DNA of 64,000 nucleotides from assembly GCA_977006965.1 (NCBI GenBank), contig OZ345365.1, forward strand, positions 248,001-312,000, given 5' to 3'. Every line of letters starts with the position of its first letter. Position 1 is the first letter of the stretch. The stretch is from Phymatolithon calcareum. Lineage: Eukaryota; Rhodophyta; Florideophyceae; Hapalidiales. Below the pieces are notes generated by a model, which did not search any database, was not told where the DNA came from, and saw only the letters and a list, made by a program, of their open reading frames with translations. A program made the position numbers and the translations under genes. Of the stretch, positions 47,441 through 57,595 are shown in pieces.

Positions 47441-47945
47441 ATGCTGAGAACGAACAAGGCGAAAGAAGGTATGTATTCAAATGAAGTGCCGGAAAGAAGA
47501 AACAACCATGAATGGCAGTACACGAGGAAAGATATCGCCGCGATGGAGACCAGAGAGCCGTTCGGTGAAACTGCAAAGCATATCCAAACAAACCAATCTT
47601 CGCAAACAATTCGATCGAAATTTCTGGAAATGGAAGTAGACCGCCTAGAATCGAAGCGGAAAAGAAAGATACCGTACGAAAAGGCAAGAGAATTGCGAGC
47701 AATCCTCAAGTTCACCAAGGTGAATCACAGTATGCCTGCGGCAGATTCCCACAGGTGTCAACATCAAGAATGACTGAAGAATTCGGCACCAGAGCCAGAG
47801 AGCATATGGAGACCCTTGAACGCACGCTAGCAGGGTACGAACTCTAAGGAGAAAAACGATTGGAAACAGAAAAGGTGCTAGATGAGCTCTTACTATTTAG
47901 CAAGACATTCATAGAACGCATGGAGAACGAAGAAGGGCTTAATTG
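47441..47945 (+). pseudogene. Family-B RT C-terminal region
   Basis: EGMYSNEVPERRNNHEWQ, VDRLESKRKRKIPYEKARE, FTKVNHSMPAADS, then a frame change and FGTRAREHMETLERTLAG, a TAA near 47847, and LLLFSKTFIERMENEEGLN with a stop near 47945. It matches fragments at 7420-7951, 31085-31480 and 60288-60700. Confidence 0.75.
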
Positions 47946-48156
47946 ATCCGCAGCATGCAAGGCAAAAAGTGGTCTAGTCCAAGCACCAACAATACCGTAG
48001 AGGACTGAGATAGGACTACTTTGAGTCCTGAGTTTTCCTGACCGCTATTCTGGTGGACGTTTCGTGAGTTTTAAAAATGCAGGTAGCATCAGAGGAAGCC
48101 TTGCCAATATCTTCGGAAGTCTGTGGGGCTTTACAATAAACTTGAAAGGAAAAAAA

Positions 48157-48521
48157 CTTGCTATCATGTGTTCATTTGGAATGTTCCCTCCAATGAGCAC
48201 CTCTACCCTTATCGAACTCGCCGGCCAATGGGGGAAAGATGCCATCGAAGACGAGATAAGTGGCCTCGCGAAAAGGACAGACTCTCCAAAGAGGGCAGTG
48301 CCTGGACTAAGCGAGCACTTGTCGAGCTCCTAACCATGTTTCAAACTGTGGGCAAGTGAGGACTGGCCACAACTTCAAATCACAGCGTGCCACAGGGCAA
48401 GGGAGTAATTTTCCCCCTCGAGGTCGCGAAGGAGACCAGAGGTGTAGTTTTTGCAGTCCACTGAATAGTGTTACATCAACAAAAAAAAGAAGCACTCCCA
48501 TAGACGGAATCCGGACAAAAT
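48157..48521 (+). pseudogene. Family-E C-terminal end, resumed
   Basis: FGMFPPMSTSTLIELAGQWG, KDAIEDEISGLAKR, a frame change, TKRALVELLTMFQ and a stop at about 48358. The untranslated region contains TTTTCCCCCTCGAGGTCG, matching 33285-33305 (reverse). It ends at the family-A target duplication. Confidence 0.8.
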
Positions 48522-48534
48522 CCCTGGCACTAGG

Positions 48535-49236
48535 CTTGTTCTACAAGAATGTTTTCGGAAAGTATGCCGAACACCGCCGGGACCGAATGCGAGTTCTGTG
48601 CGTCTGGGAACACCAAAGATGAGGAGACGTCATCAAGCAGAAATGTTTGCATTAAGCCTGGTAAGACACAAAAAGCGCCTTGAAGAAACAGAAGAGTACG
48701 TTGGAAGAGATGAGGACGTAAAGGAAGCAAAGAATGGTATTGAATATCTCAAGATGTATGAAGACTTGCGACAAGCCCTTCAGAAAGCCCAGGAGGGTTC
48801 TGTCACGAAGAAGAGGAGGAGAGAAGAAACAATTAAGGTATGGGAAATGGAAGAAGAAGGCAGATCAATGAAGATTCCTATTGAAGGCAAGCTACCAGGG
48901 ATCCTTTACATAGGAGAAAGAACAACAGGTTTAAGGTGCCTAAGGTTGACATTCAACCGAGCACCCCTTTGGAGGAAATCAGTGTTGGGTGCTTACTGTG
49001 GGATTACCGCGGTGATCGAACTAGTCGCCTTACAACTTACTCTAGCCTCATCGAAGATGAGTGCAGAAATTGAGTTTGAGTGCAAGAGACTCACAGGAGC
49101 TCTTTTTGGGAAAGAATTACGAATCAAGAACGTTTTGAGCAGCCAGATGACTTTAGCGTAGAGATTATGCAAGAGCTGCCCCGTTACTCCAAATTGAGGC
49201 TTTGGGAGCTCTCAAAATAAAATCATCAAATATCCC
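48535..49236 (+). mobile_element. Family-A copy with 13-bp target duplication
   Basis: Flanked by CCCTGGCACTAGG at 48522-48534 and 49237-49249. 5'-truncated: it begins in LFYKNVFGKYAEHRRDRMR, continues as an open frame 48598-49161 (KMRRRHQAEMFALS, KVWEMEEEGRSM, NRAPLWRKSVLGAYCG, AEIEFECKRLTGAL) and ends CATCAAATATCCC. It gives the clearest view of the family-A C-terminal region, about 190 residues, and of the true 3' boundary. Confidence 0.93.
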
Positions 49237-49315
49237 CCCTGGCACTAGGAAAGTTGTCTCAAGCGTCAGCAGATGCATTGGTAACTTTTAAATAAAAATC
49301 TACGTCTCTTCTTCT

Positions 49316-49856
49316 TCTTTTGTCATGTGGTGACCGGGGGCAAACGAGTACTGTATGTTGTTTTGCAGGCTGATGACACAAGGTTTGAACTGCATCATGC
49401 AACTTCGAAATTGTCGACATCCGGAGCGTTTTAATTGGCCATAATTCAAAATTATCTGTTTCATCATGCACTTCCCGCAGAATTTTATTTTCCGTCTTCC
49501 AGAGATCTATGCCGATGACAATAATAAAATGGAAGGGAACGGATAGATATCGATATCCGCTCCAAACAGTCATTGTCCCGTCTTCCACCAAGGCTTGGCT
49601 CAACCTTCTGCAACTAACGCTTTACAAAGAATGCAAATTATTCTCCAGGAGTTTGTTAGCTCATAAAGTAGTTGTTTACACATCATAAAGCAGGTCTGGG
49701 TCCCCAGAGTTGAAATCCGTGTCAACAAACACAGCAATGGGGATCTTGCATGCATTTCGAACATACAGCTTAAATGCTCTTTGGGTGCCTCTGAGATAGC
49801 TATAATCCGGTGTCTGCTCCCTATACCGGGAGCCCCGTTTGCCGTGCAGCGGACAG
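49316..49856. other. Unidentified repeat copy 2 and unassigned flank
   Basis: 49360-49530 is the partner of 31612-31770 (minus-strand LREVHDETDNFELWPIKTLR). The remainder to 49856 has no recognisable gene. Confidence 0.45.
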
Positions 49857-50223
49857 GTGATATGTGTTGATTTATTTTAAAAGATCCCAAGGCCTCTCTA
49901 CAAGAGTAACAGGGCCGCTTTCGCACGCTTTTCTAAGCTAACGGATTTTGATTATTCAGTATATCCTTGATTCGTATTTTTCTCCCAACAAGTGCATATT
50001 CAATTTCAGGACAAATCTTAGATGAAGATAGAATTCGTTCGAGCGTGACCAGCTCAATCACATATGTGACACCAAAGTATGCACCAAATACTGATTTTCT
50101 CCAAAGAGTTTCTCTGTTGAATATCAGCCGTAGGCATCGCAACCTTGTGGACCTTTTATCTTCCCTCTTCTTCATTCGCCGAAAACTCAATTTTTTCTTT
50201 TCGTCGCACTTTCTTTGAGACAT
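49857..50223 (-). mobile_element. Family-A fragment, minus strand
   Basis: Open frame 50223-49933 with TRLRCLRLIFNRETLWRKSV, FGAYFGVTYVIELV and RKIRIKDIL, then the 3' untranslated region with GTTACTCTTGTAGAG and AAAATAAATCAACACATATC ending near 49857. Confidence 0.82.
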
Positions 50224-50227
50224 TTTT

Positions 50228-50610
50228 TTGAGAAAAGTTTATTTAAAAGTCCCACAGACTTCCGAATATTTGGGCAAGTCTTCCACAGTTCCTACCTACC
50301 TGAGCCCTCCTCCGCTTTATCGAGCGCTTGCTGCAGATCATCATATTTCTTGAGGCACTCTATATCCTCGGTTGCCTCCTTTATGTCTTCTTGTCTCCCA
50401 GAATACTCACCTGCCTCATCGAGGAGATTCTTCTGCCTCAGTAGACTCGCAGAGAACCTTTCTGCTTAATATCTTCTTCTCATGGCTGGTGGTTCTAGTC
50501 GGCACTGAACTCCCATTCTTCCATGGCGATGCTGGGCATATGTCCCAAAAACATTCTTGAAGAATAAACCTTCTACAGAGTAGATTGCTGATTGTAATCC
50601 TTGGAGCGGA
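50228..50610 (-). pseudogene. Family-A body joined to a family-B 3' tail
   Basis: On the minus strand the coding part FFKNVFGTYAQHRHGRM, LEPPAMRRRY, LDEAGEYSGRQEDIKEA and ALDKAEEGSG is family A (compare 58120-58400). At about 50300 it changes within GAGGAGGGCTCAGG to the family-B end (GACTTGCCCAAATATTCGG, AGTCTGTGGGACTTTTAAAT) and closes with As at 50222-50235. Confidence 0.7.
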
Positions 50611-50857
50611 GTCGATGTCAGCTGGTGTCACACTGCGGCGTTCTCAGTCAGCTCTGGCGCCAGGTACAATGTACCGAAACAGATGGCGTCTCATAACAAT
50701 CAGGGAAACGCATCCAGTATAGACCTAGTCGTCGTTGTTCGGAGTCATCAGAAGGCAGTCAACTGGACGGTTTCCACCAACTCAAACGTACGGATCAATA
50801 TCTGCAACGAAGACGGTGGCACGCTCGATGTGTAACGAAGCATACCCCATCGGGTTG

Positions 50858-51403
50858 ACGGGGAATATTTGATGATTTTATTTTTGAGATCTCCCAAAGC
50901 CTCACCTCGGAGTAACGGGGTAGCTCTTGTGATATTCTCTAAGCTAAAGTTCTTCTGCTACACGTGTAGCAGGATTTTTTTCCTTGATTCTCCCCAAATG
51001 GGAGTATGCAATTCACCTAACCCCGATCAGGAAACGACTACTGTCGGACATTGAAGCATCAGAAGGTCTTTTCTACTGATACATTTTCGGAAAATGTGCC
51101 GAGTATCGAAGGGAGAAGATGCTAGTGCTCTGCCGTCTCGCCAGCCAACAGATGAGGAGAATGCACTAGGCCGAAAAGTTCGCCTTAAGCTTGGTAAGAC
51201 GGAGGAATTTCCTGGAGCTTTCAGAAGAATACCAGGGAAGAGAAGATGATCTGGAAGACGAATCAAAGGACATTGGGTATCTCGGGAAAGAGGAGGACCT
51301 TCAAGAAGCTCTGAAACAAGCGGAAGAAGGTATGGTGTCAAAAACGCGACGCCTACAAGCAACAGTCAAAGTATTGTATTCAAGGTCAGTGAGGAATAAA
51401 TAA
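50858..51403. mobile_element. Family-A copy with inverted 5' part
   Basis: 50858-50965 is the family-A 3' end on the minus strand (GGGGAATATTTGATGATTTT). From 50980 to about 51380 the plus strand codes WEYAIHLTPIRKRL, FGKCAEYRREKM, SLVRRRNFLELSEEYQGRE and RLQATVKVL. The two pieces are head to head at a CTACACGTGTAG palindrome (50960-50971). Confidence 0.7.
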
Positions 51404-51824
51404 CAGGTTATTCCCAGTTATTGTATCCCTCCAGCTACTTTCTGTCCAGATAGCATTGACGTCTTCGATTCCCCATGCACCCGAGTTATCACGAAGGAAC
51501 ATCTGCTTCTCGAATTTTGCAAGAATAACGCTTATTCTTCTGTCATCCAAAGCGTTACAAATAACCGGATCGAAAAAATGAGGAATCCGCAACCGACACG
51601 TCATGCGCTATCGATGGCCAACATGTCACATTACTCTTCAAGAATGCCTAGACTCAGTCCGGCGTTAGAGAATTCTCTAGTGAATAATGCTTCCAAATAA
51701 ATACAATAACTGTCGCAAACACGACGATCTCAATAAATACAGTAAACATGCGCGACTCAGGAATAAATTATTGGAACAATAATTTAAATAATTACAATAG
51801 CAGTTACTTTTTCCAATGCTTTGA
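51404..51824. other. Unassigned segment
   Basis: The minus strand is open at 51604-51386 (FFDPVICNALDDRRISVIL, FLRDNSGAWGIEDVNAIW) without similarity to any family here; it could be a host or transposase fragment. The rest is AT-rich with nothing recognised. Confidence 0.35.
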
Positions 51825-52622
51825 ATTAAGGAGATATTAGAACGAGAGGAGAGAGAAGAGTATCGAAAACAGCGAGGAGCTGCCCTGTTACTCAATTTGA
51901 AGCTTTGGGAGCTTTTAAAATAAATCAGCATATATCCCTTCCTCTGGCTACTCAAAACGTTCTTGATTCGTGATTCTCTAACAACAATAGCTCCTGTGAG
52001 TCTCTTTATCTCAAACTCAATTTCTGCTCTCATCTTCGACGACTCTAGAGTACGTTGTAAGGAGACTAGTTCGATCACCACGGTAATCTCAAAGTACGCA
52101 CCCAATACTGAAATCGATTGCGCTTGACAATCGAGTCGGCAGAGGGCTTGTTGTATACGAATGTTTTCGGAAAATATACCGAGCACCGGCGTGACGGAAT
52201 GCGAGTTCTGCGCCGACTTTGACCACCAAAGATGAGGAGACGTCATAAAGCAGAAAAGTTTCCATTAAGCCTGATAAAGAACAGAAAGCGAATTGGAGAA
52301 ACAGAAGAGTACTTTAGAAGACATGAGGACATACGGGAAGCAACGAAGTATATTGAACATCTCAAGATTTATCAAGACTTGCGGCAAGCGCTTCAGAAAG
52401 CCCAGGGGGGATCTACCACGAAGAAGAGGAGGAGAGAAGTAATAATTATGGCATGGGAAAGGAAGAAGAAGGAAGATCAACGAAGATTCCTATTGAAGGC
52501 CAGCTACCAGGGATATTTTACATAGAGAAAGAACATCACGTTTAAGGTGCCTAAGGCTGACATTCAACAGAGCACCCTTTGAAGAAAATCAGTATTGGGC
52601 TCCTACTGTGGGATTACTGTGG
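51825..52622. mobile_element. Rearranged family-A pieces
   Basis: Three pieces: a plus-strand 3' end (51825-51940, ending ATAAATCAGCATATATCCC), a minus-strand C-terminal piece (52109-51946, SVLGAYFEITVVIELVSLQR) and a plus-strand C-terminal piece (52120-52622, ESAEGLLYTNVFGKYTEHRR to the same GAY.GITVV position). The second and third overlap in element coordinates by only about 15 codons. Confidence 0.65.
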
Positions 52623-52644
52623 TGAATATTGGCTATATGGGAGA

Positions 52645-53661
52645 CATGTGGCCGACTGAAATGCCGTCCACGCCAATGGAGACAAGCAACACTTATTCCC
52701 ATATACAAGAAAGGACCACCGCACATTGCGGCAAACTACCGACCCATTTCCTTACTAAGCTAAGCCAGGAATTTTTTCGACTCAGCACTCGACTCTTACA
52801 TTAGAGATCACTACCGCTTCGACAGGCACAACTTGGGTCCCGTAGGGATAAGAGCACGTATCTGCCCATACTCCGGACAAACAATGCTATGAGAAGTGGG
52901 CATCCTTATGTTGCAGTCCTCGACCTATCTGCAGCTTATGATAGTGTCCCAAGGGACATCCTCATAGAGCGTCTGACCACCAAATTGCCGATGTACTTTA
53001 CTCGGATGGTAGCCTACTTGCTAAAGTCTTCTTGGATCACATCCGCGGGGGACGAATCAAAAACATAATGCATTATCGACAGAGGTATTCCACAAGGGTC
53101 CCCATTAAGCCCGTGCATTTATAACATATTCATGGATAAGCTTGCCGAATCCGCTGGAAAAGTTACAGGAACTGTCTCCGAGCAGCCAGTTCAGCTATTT
53201 ACGGACGATGTGCTTCTACAGGCCAGGAATGCGAAAAGGTTACGAAGGCTACTGGACATAACCACGGAGTGGGCAGACGAAAATTGTATGACATGGAACA
53301 CAAAGCCAGGAAAGAGCGAAGTGCTTACGTACAAGGGGTTACCTAAGCAAACGTTCATGCTTGCCAGAAAAGAGCTACACCAAGCGTGGAGACTTTCCTA
53401 TCTGCCCATTAGTGTGAATAACACAGGATTTACAGACGATACAGCAATGTCGAGAGTGCGGAATGCGGTTGGATGCATCCACAAACTTTGGCAGAGCGGC
53501 GTTAATGTTCCACCCTGAAATTTGGATCAGGATTTTCAAGTAATTGATTCTCCCCAAGTGGAAGTATGCAATTCATCTGACTCCGATAACGAAGCGGTTG
53601 TTATCAGAAATTGAAAAAGCAGAAGGTCTTTTTTACAAGTATGTCTTCGGCAAATATGCGG
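52645..53661 (+). pseudogene. Family-A reverse transcriptase fragment
   Basis: WRQATLIPIYKKGPPHIAANY, LDLSAAYDSVP (by frame change), a TAA at the Trp position before CIIDRGIPQGSPLSP, then from 53132 an open frame with QLFTDDVLLQARN (FTDD, unusual), MTWNTKPGKSEVLTYKG and GFTDDTA. It ends at the gypsy insertion in FGKYA, and the next few codons (AEY) continue at 57264. Confidence 0.82.
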
Positions 53662-53965
53662 TGTCGTGCAGACACGATAGGTATTGTTCACTTTGAATGT
53701 ATCTCTGCAATGTAAGCTAGTTTAATTCTGAGAGGGTAACGTAATGTTCCCGATTTGGGATGCGTGCCCAAATGTGGGAAAGCCCCGAAATCATCTCAGA
53801 AGTTAGTCTACACTGTGCGACCTAGTGTGTCATTCAGACACCAGCGCACAGGCATATAAGCCGCCCCATCTGGTAGCTGAAGTAAAAGTAGAAGAAAGAA
53901 TCTGATTAACTCTTCTTCGCCTCCGGGACTCAGTGTCTGCTCTCCAATTCGACATCTGGACAACA
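53662..53965 (+). repeat. gypsy 5' LTR
   Basis: 304 bp. A CATATAAGCCGCCCC motif (about 53852-53866) is the likely TATA box, with CAGTGTCTGCTCTCC further down. Confidence 0.92.
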
Positions 53966-53976
53966 TTTTTTAATCG

Positions 53977-55080
53977 GTGTTTCAAGGACCTGCTGGTCGC
54001 AGTTTCAGCTTGGTATTCATAGCCGATCGGCTATCTCGACTTCGTGAAATTTTCGCGAGGCAGAGGAGCGAGGTCGAAGGCCATGTTGCTTCGTACCTGG
54101 ATGTCGAACCGGAAATCCTGGAGCACACAATGAGCCTAGATTACAATTCCTTGGGCACGGCCGGACGAACGGCATATACTAAGAAGAATAATGACCTTTT
54201 GAAGAAGCGAGATGAACTCGTTGAGAATATTAATGCTACCAAGCAAAGACTCAAAACAACGGAAAGCCTGACTGGGAAGTTTGGCACTAATGCTTCTCAC
54301 GCAGATAATCAATCTGCGTTGCCAATAACTACAATGAGAGTTCAAACTCTTGCCACATTCAGAGGTAATAACTCCGACGCAGAGAAAGATGCGTTTTAGT
54401 TTTTGGATCGTTGTAAAGCGTTGCTCGAAGCGCACAATATTTCGGAAGATCGATGGCTAGCCGGCATGCTTCCATCAATGTCAAGCTTTGAAAGATAGTG
54501 GGCATCTACAAATTTGAAAAACAAGACTTGGAAGGAAGTGGAATCGCTTTTCATATCTCATTTTGATAGACCGGCGCTCCGTGACAAACTAAAGAAAGAA
54601 CTAATGGCGATTAAGAGAAAGCCGAAGGAATCCGTGCAACAATACTCGGATCGATTTACCAGTCTCATGCGTAGGACTGGTAAGAAAGACGAGGATAACG
54701 CACTTGTCGCCATCTATTTCAGCGGCCTGGTAGACAAACTTCATGAAATGATGCATATCTCGACAGCTACAAATCTCAATATCCGAAAATCTCAAGTTCA
54801 AATTTGGCAAGAGTCCGTGGCCTGGGAGATAAAGAATGCCATTGACTTGGCTGCTGCTCGTGGTGGTTCTGCTCGTGCTGAAATTGCTTACTCTTCTTCA
54901 AAGGACGACAAGCAAAATCGCGGAGATCTGAAGTATGGGATTTGCCACTAACGCGGACATTCGACTGATGAGCATCGAGTAAACCGCTCCAAACGTACTG
55001 TGAGAAGCGAGGAGGCAACTCCTAAAGACAGGAAACCAAGGAAGTCCTGCTTCAGATGCAAAAAACTCTGGAATCCGACC
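53977..55080 (+). pseudogene. gag: gypsy Gag
   Basis: Frame 53977-54399 begins FQGPAGRSFSLVFIADRL and has a coiled-coil-like stretch (KKRDELVENINATKQRLK). Stops follow at about 54397 and 54497. 54514-54951 is the retrotransposon-gag capsid (NKTWKEVESLFISHF, REKL-like DKLKKELMAIKRKP, QQYSDRFTSLMRR). A zinc-knuckle region GICH then TAA then RGHSTDEH is broken by the stop, and CFRCKK is a second degenerate knuckle. Gag would form particles; this copy is interrupted. Confidence 0.8.
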
Positions 55081-55119
55081 CATGTATGAGACGATACCGA
55101 AGAAAATCAAGGAAACTAC

Positions 55120-56925
55120 ATGGCTGCTGAGGAAATCCAAGAGGAAATTACAGATCCTTTGAACACTTTTGACGCCGGGCTGGAAAGTGCAACCCTTTGC
55201 GCGGATCATGAGCTGAACAACACACATCTTCCCCAGGATGCAGCCGAGCTCATATACATCACAGTCGCAATTAAAGACATCGGTGGCAATCCCCTGGTTG
55301 ACTTAGGAGCGACGTGCATGTTTATATCAATGGCATTCGTGGACCAGAACAACCTCAAACTCGACGCCAAGAGTTGTAATCAGGAAAGGAAAAGGTGAAA
55401 TCATGGCCCAACGAATTGGCACTGTTCCCTGCGAATCTGACGTGTTAAAAAGGCAACCTGGTCGAGACATGGTTATCAGACTCAGCCACTTCAATATTTT
55501 CGGCTATAAGCTAAGTGGTGCTCCTGCGAAACCCGCAGACACCACTAAAGATATCAATGGTGCTGAAGAGGAAGATGATTCAGATCCTGAAGTCGACGGC
55601 ATGACTGCTGAGGAGCTGGACGGCTCCGTTGCAACGGTTTTGAAGGAGAATCAAAATCTTCAAGTATACATACGGCAGGTGCACTCATCCCTTGGCTATA
55701 CTTACAATCGAGCCAAATGATACCACCCCTATATGGCAGAGTATGAATTTTGTCAAACGACAAGAAATTCCTCGTGTCACTGCCACCGCCATGAACTGGC
55801 TCGAGTCCAGTGCTATCGAGCCCGCGCCAAACGATTGTTTAAACTGTTATTCAGTTCTAGAAGTACCGAAGAAGGACGCCTACGGACGAAGGGTTGATAT
55901 ACGCACATGCTTCGACTTGAGGCCACTGAATCCAAGGCTCAAGGATGAATCATACTCGTTGCAAAAAATATCCGAGATCCTGGACAAACTTGGATCCGTA
56001 CATGGACCTGATGTGATATACTCAACTATCGACAGACGTAATTCATATTTTCGATTCAGTATCCCACCTGACCAGCGGAACTGGGTTGCTTTTAAATGGG
56101 TAGGGCGTCACTGCAGATTCAAATGTGCTCCTTTTGGAATCAAGACGATGACAGCGAAGGTCCAGCGCCTGATGGACAAAACGTTTGAAGACTTGCATTT
56201 TGTTGCATGTTATGTGCACGACATTGTAATTCTCGAGCAATTGGGAGGATCATATCATGAACGTGAAGGCTGTTCTGAATAGGCTGACTTTTTTCAACAT
56301 GCTTGTCAGGGCCGACAAATGCAGGTTCGGCCAGAAGATGATTCGCATTCTGGGGTTAATTGCATCTGGAAAAAGAATTGAAATTGATCCTGAAAACGTT
56401 TCTGCAATAACTCACTGGGTGAGACTTAAGACGGCAAAGCGGTTCATTGGTACCGCCAACTACTACCATCAATTTATAACGAACTTTTCGACTATCACAG
56501 CACCTTTGGATGCAGTCGGACGGAAGCCGGGGGTCATTCAGTGGACGCCAAAAATGGTTTCCACATTCGAATTCTTGAAAGATCAAGTGGCGAAGAAGAC
56601 GATACTGTCTTACCTAGACGATAACGAAATGTTCACAGTTTGCACAGACGCTTCAGATGCTGGAGAAATATTGCAGCGGACCGTTCCCGCCGATCAGCTC
56701 AAGCTCGGTCATAGGCGCGGAGATGATGCTGTGGTAGAATCTGACTTCCACAAAATCGACCACATTTCTGATCATAAACACACAGCACAAAGCAATCTGG
56801 AGTACAAGGTTGTGTGGCAGGACAAAAGAATCTCTCCCAGCTGGGAGCCAGTTGAAAATTTTGATGACATTGCAGTCATCAAGAAGAACTGGAGAGCTAA
56901 GGATGATGCAGCAGGAGAAGATTAA
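55120..56925 (+). pseudogene. pol: gypsy Pol: protease, RT, partial RNase H, chromodomain
   Basis: Protease NPLVDLGATCMFIS has D-L-G instead of D-T/S-G. After a break, RT 55692-56282 has CFDLRPLNPRL, STIDRRNSYFRFSI, FKCAPFGIKTM and CYVHDIVIL, where YVDD has become YVHD. 56257-56925 holds the RT thumb (LGLIASGKRIEIDPENVSAI), RNase H start FTVCTDASDAG, then joins abruptly to LEYKVVWQDKRISPSWEPVEN and VIKKNW, a chromodomain. Both enzyme active sites are mutated and the integrase catalytic core is absent. Confidence 0.85.
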
Positions 56926-56959
56926 ATTCGACAAGAGGCTTTTCATTTTGGAACGGATA

Positions 56960-57263
56960 TGTCGTGCAGACACGATAGGTATTGTTCACTTTGAATGTAT
57001 CTCTGCAATGTAAGCTAGTTTGATTCTGAGAGAGCAACGTAATGTTCCAAATTTGGGATGCGTGCCCAAATGTGGGAAAGCCCCGAAATAATCTCAGAAG
57101 TTAGTCTACATTGTGCGACCTAGTGTGTCATTCAGACACCAGCGCACAGGCATATAAGCCGCCCCATCTGGTAGCTGAAGTAAAAGTAGAAGAAAGAATC
57201 TGATTAACTATTCTTTTACTCCCGGACTCAGTGTCTGCCCTCCAATTCGACCTCTGGACAACA
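56960..57263 (+). repeat. gypsy 3' LTR
   Basis: 304 bp, about 96 percent like the 5' LTR by eye, with clustered differences near the end (ATTCTTTTACTCCC against CTTCTTCGCCTCCG). Confidence 0.92.
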
Positions 57264-57595
57264 TGCGGAGTATCAAAAAAATCGAAATAGAAATTTTTTA
57301 ATTGAAATTCATTTAAAAGCCTCACAATCTTACGAATATACGGGCAAGGCTTCCTCAGTTGCTACCTTCCAGTTTGTAGACCGTTGAAACACACCGTCTG
57401 CCATAGGCGGTGAGTAAAGTAATCGATTGAGAGTTTTTTTCCAAGTTTCTTTAAAAGCCGCAGAGACTTCCGAAGATATGGGCAAGGCTTCCTCCTATTC
57501 TACCTACCTTTGTGCAGCTCACGAAATGCCCACCAGAACGGCGGACGGGAAAATTCTGAATACAAAGTAATCCAATCTCAATCCTCGACGGGGTA
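57264..57595 (-). mobile_element. Two family-B 3' tails in a family-A flank
   Basis: After 20 bp of family A (codons AEYQ) come two minus-strand family-B tails: 57290-57365 (diverged, CTCACAATCTTACGAATATAC) and 57432-57590 (GACTTCCGAAGATATGGGC, AGGCTTCCTCC, GTGCAGCTCACGAAATGCCC). No coding sequence except a few C-terminal codons. Confidence 0.65.

Larger units (their letters stand above)
42869..48156 (+). mobile_element. Family-B non-LTR retrotransposon, full length (5.3 kb)
   Basis: Inserted into family E with a near-match target duplication CTTGCCATCA (42859-42868) and CTTGCTATCA (48157-48166). Contents: a 5' untranslated region of about 0.26 kb, ORF1 (43129-44770), endonuclease (44786-45433), RT (46094-47365), C-terminal region (47441-47945), and a 3' end with GGAAGTCTGTGGGGC then TTACAATAAACTTGAAAGG and As. 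It has many frame breaks. It defines the full length and 5' end of the family whose short tails are scattered elsewhere. Confidence 0.88.
38840..49315 (+). mobile_element. Family-E non-LTR retrotransposon, plus-strand copy (interrupted)
   Basis: Starts within the ORF1 C-terminal domain (38867). It continues through a partial endonuclease (40138), RT (41400-42126) and C-terminal region to 42868, resumes at 48157 after the family-B insertion, is broken again by family A (48535-49236), and ends with CAGCAGATGCATTGG and TTTTAAATAAAAATC plus a CTT-rich tail at 49315. The insertions' target duplications prove it is one element. Part of ORF1/EN (39310-40140) is replaced by unrelated sequence. Confidence 0.88.
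53662..57263 (+). mobile_element. Ty3/gypsy chromodomain element, internally deleted (3.6 kb)
   Basis: 304-bp LTRs (53662-53965 and 56960-57263), TGTCGTGCAG...GACAACA, target duplication TGCGG (53657-53661 and 57264-57268). LTRs differ at roughly a dozen sites, so it is older than the copias. Gag, protease and RT are present in gypsy order; most of RNase H and the integrase core are gone, and the chromodomain is fused to what remains. It would depend on a relative for movement, if it moves at all. Confidence 0.93.

Noticed and set aside
51825-52622. Simple twin-priming event
   Set aside because: The minus-strand piece stops at a separate plus-strand 3' end instead of its own tail, so at least two events are needed.
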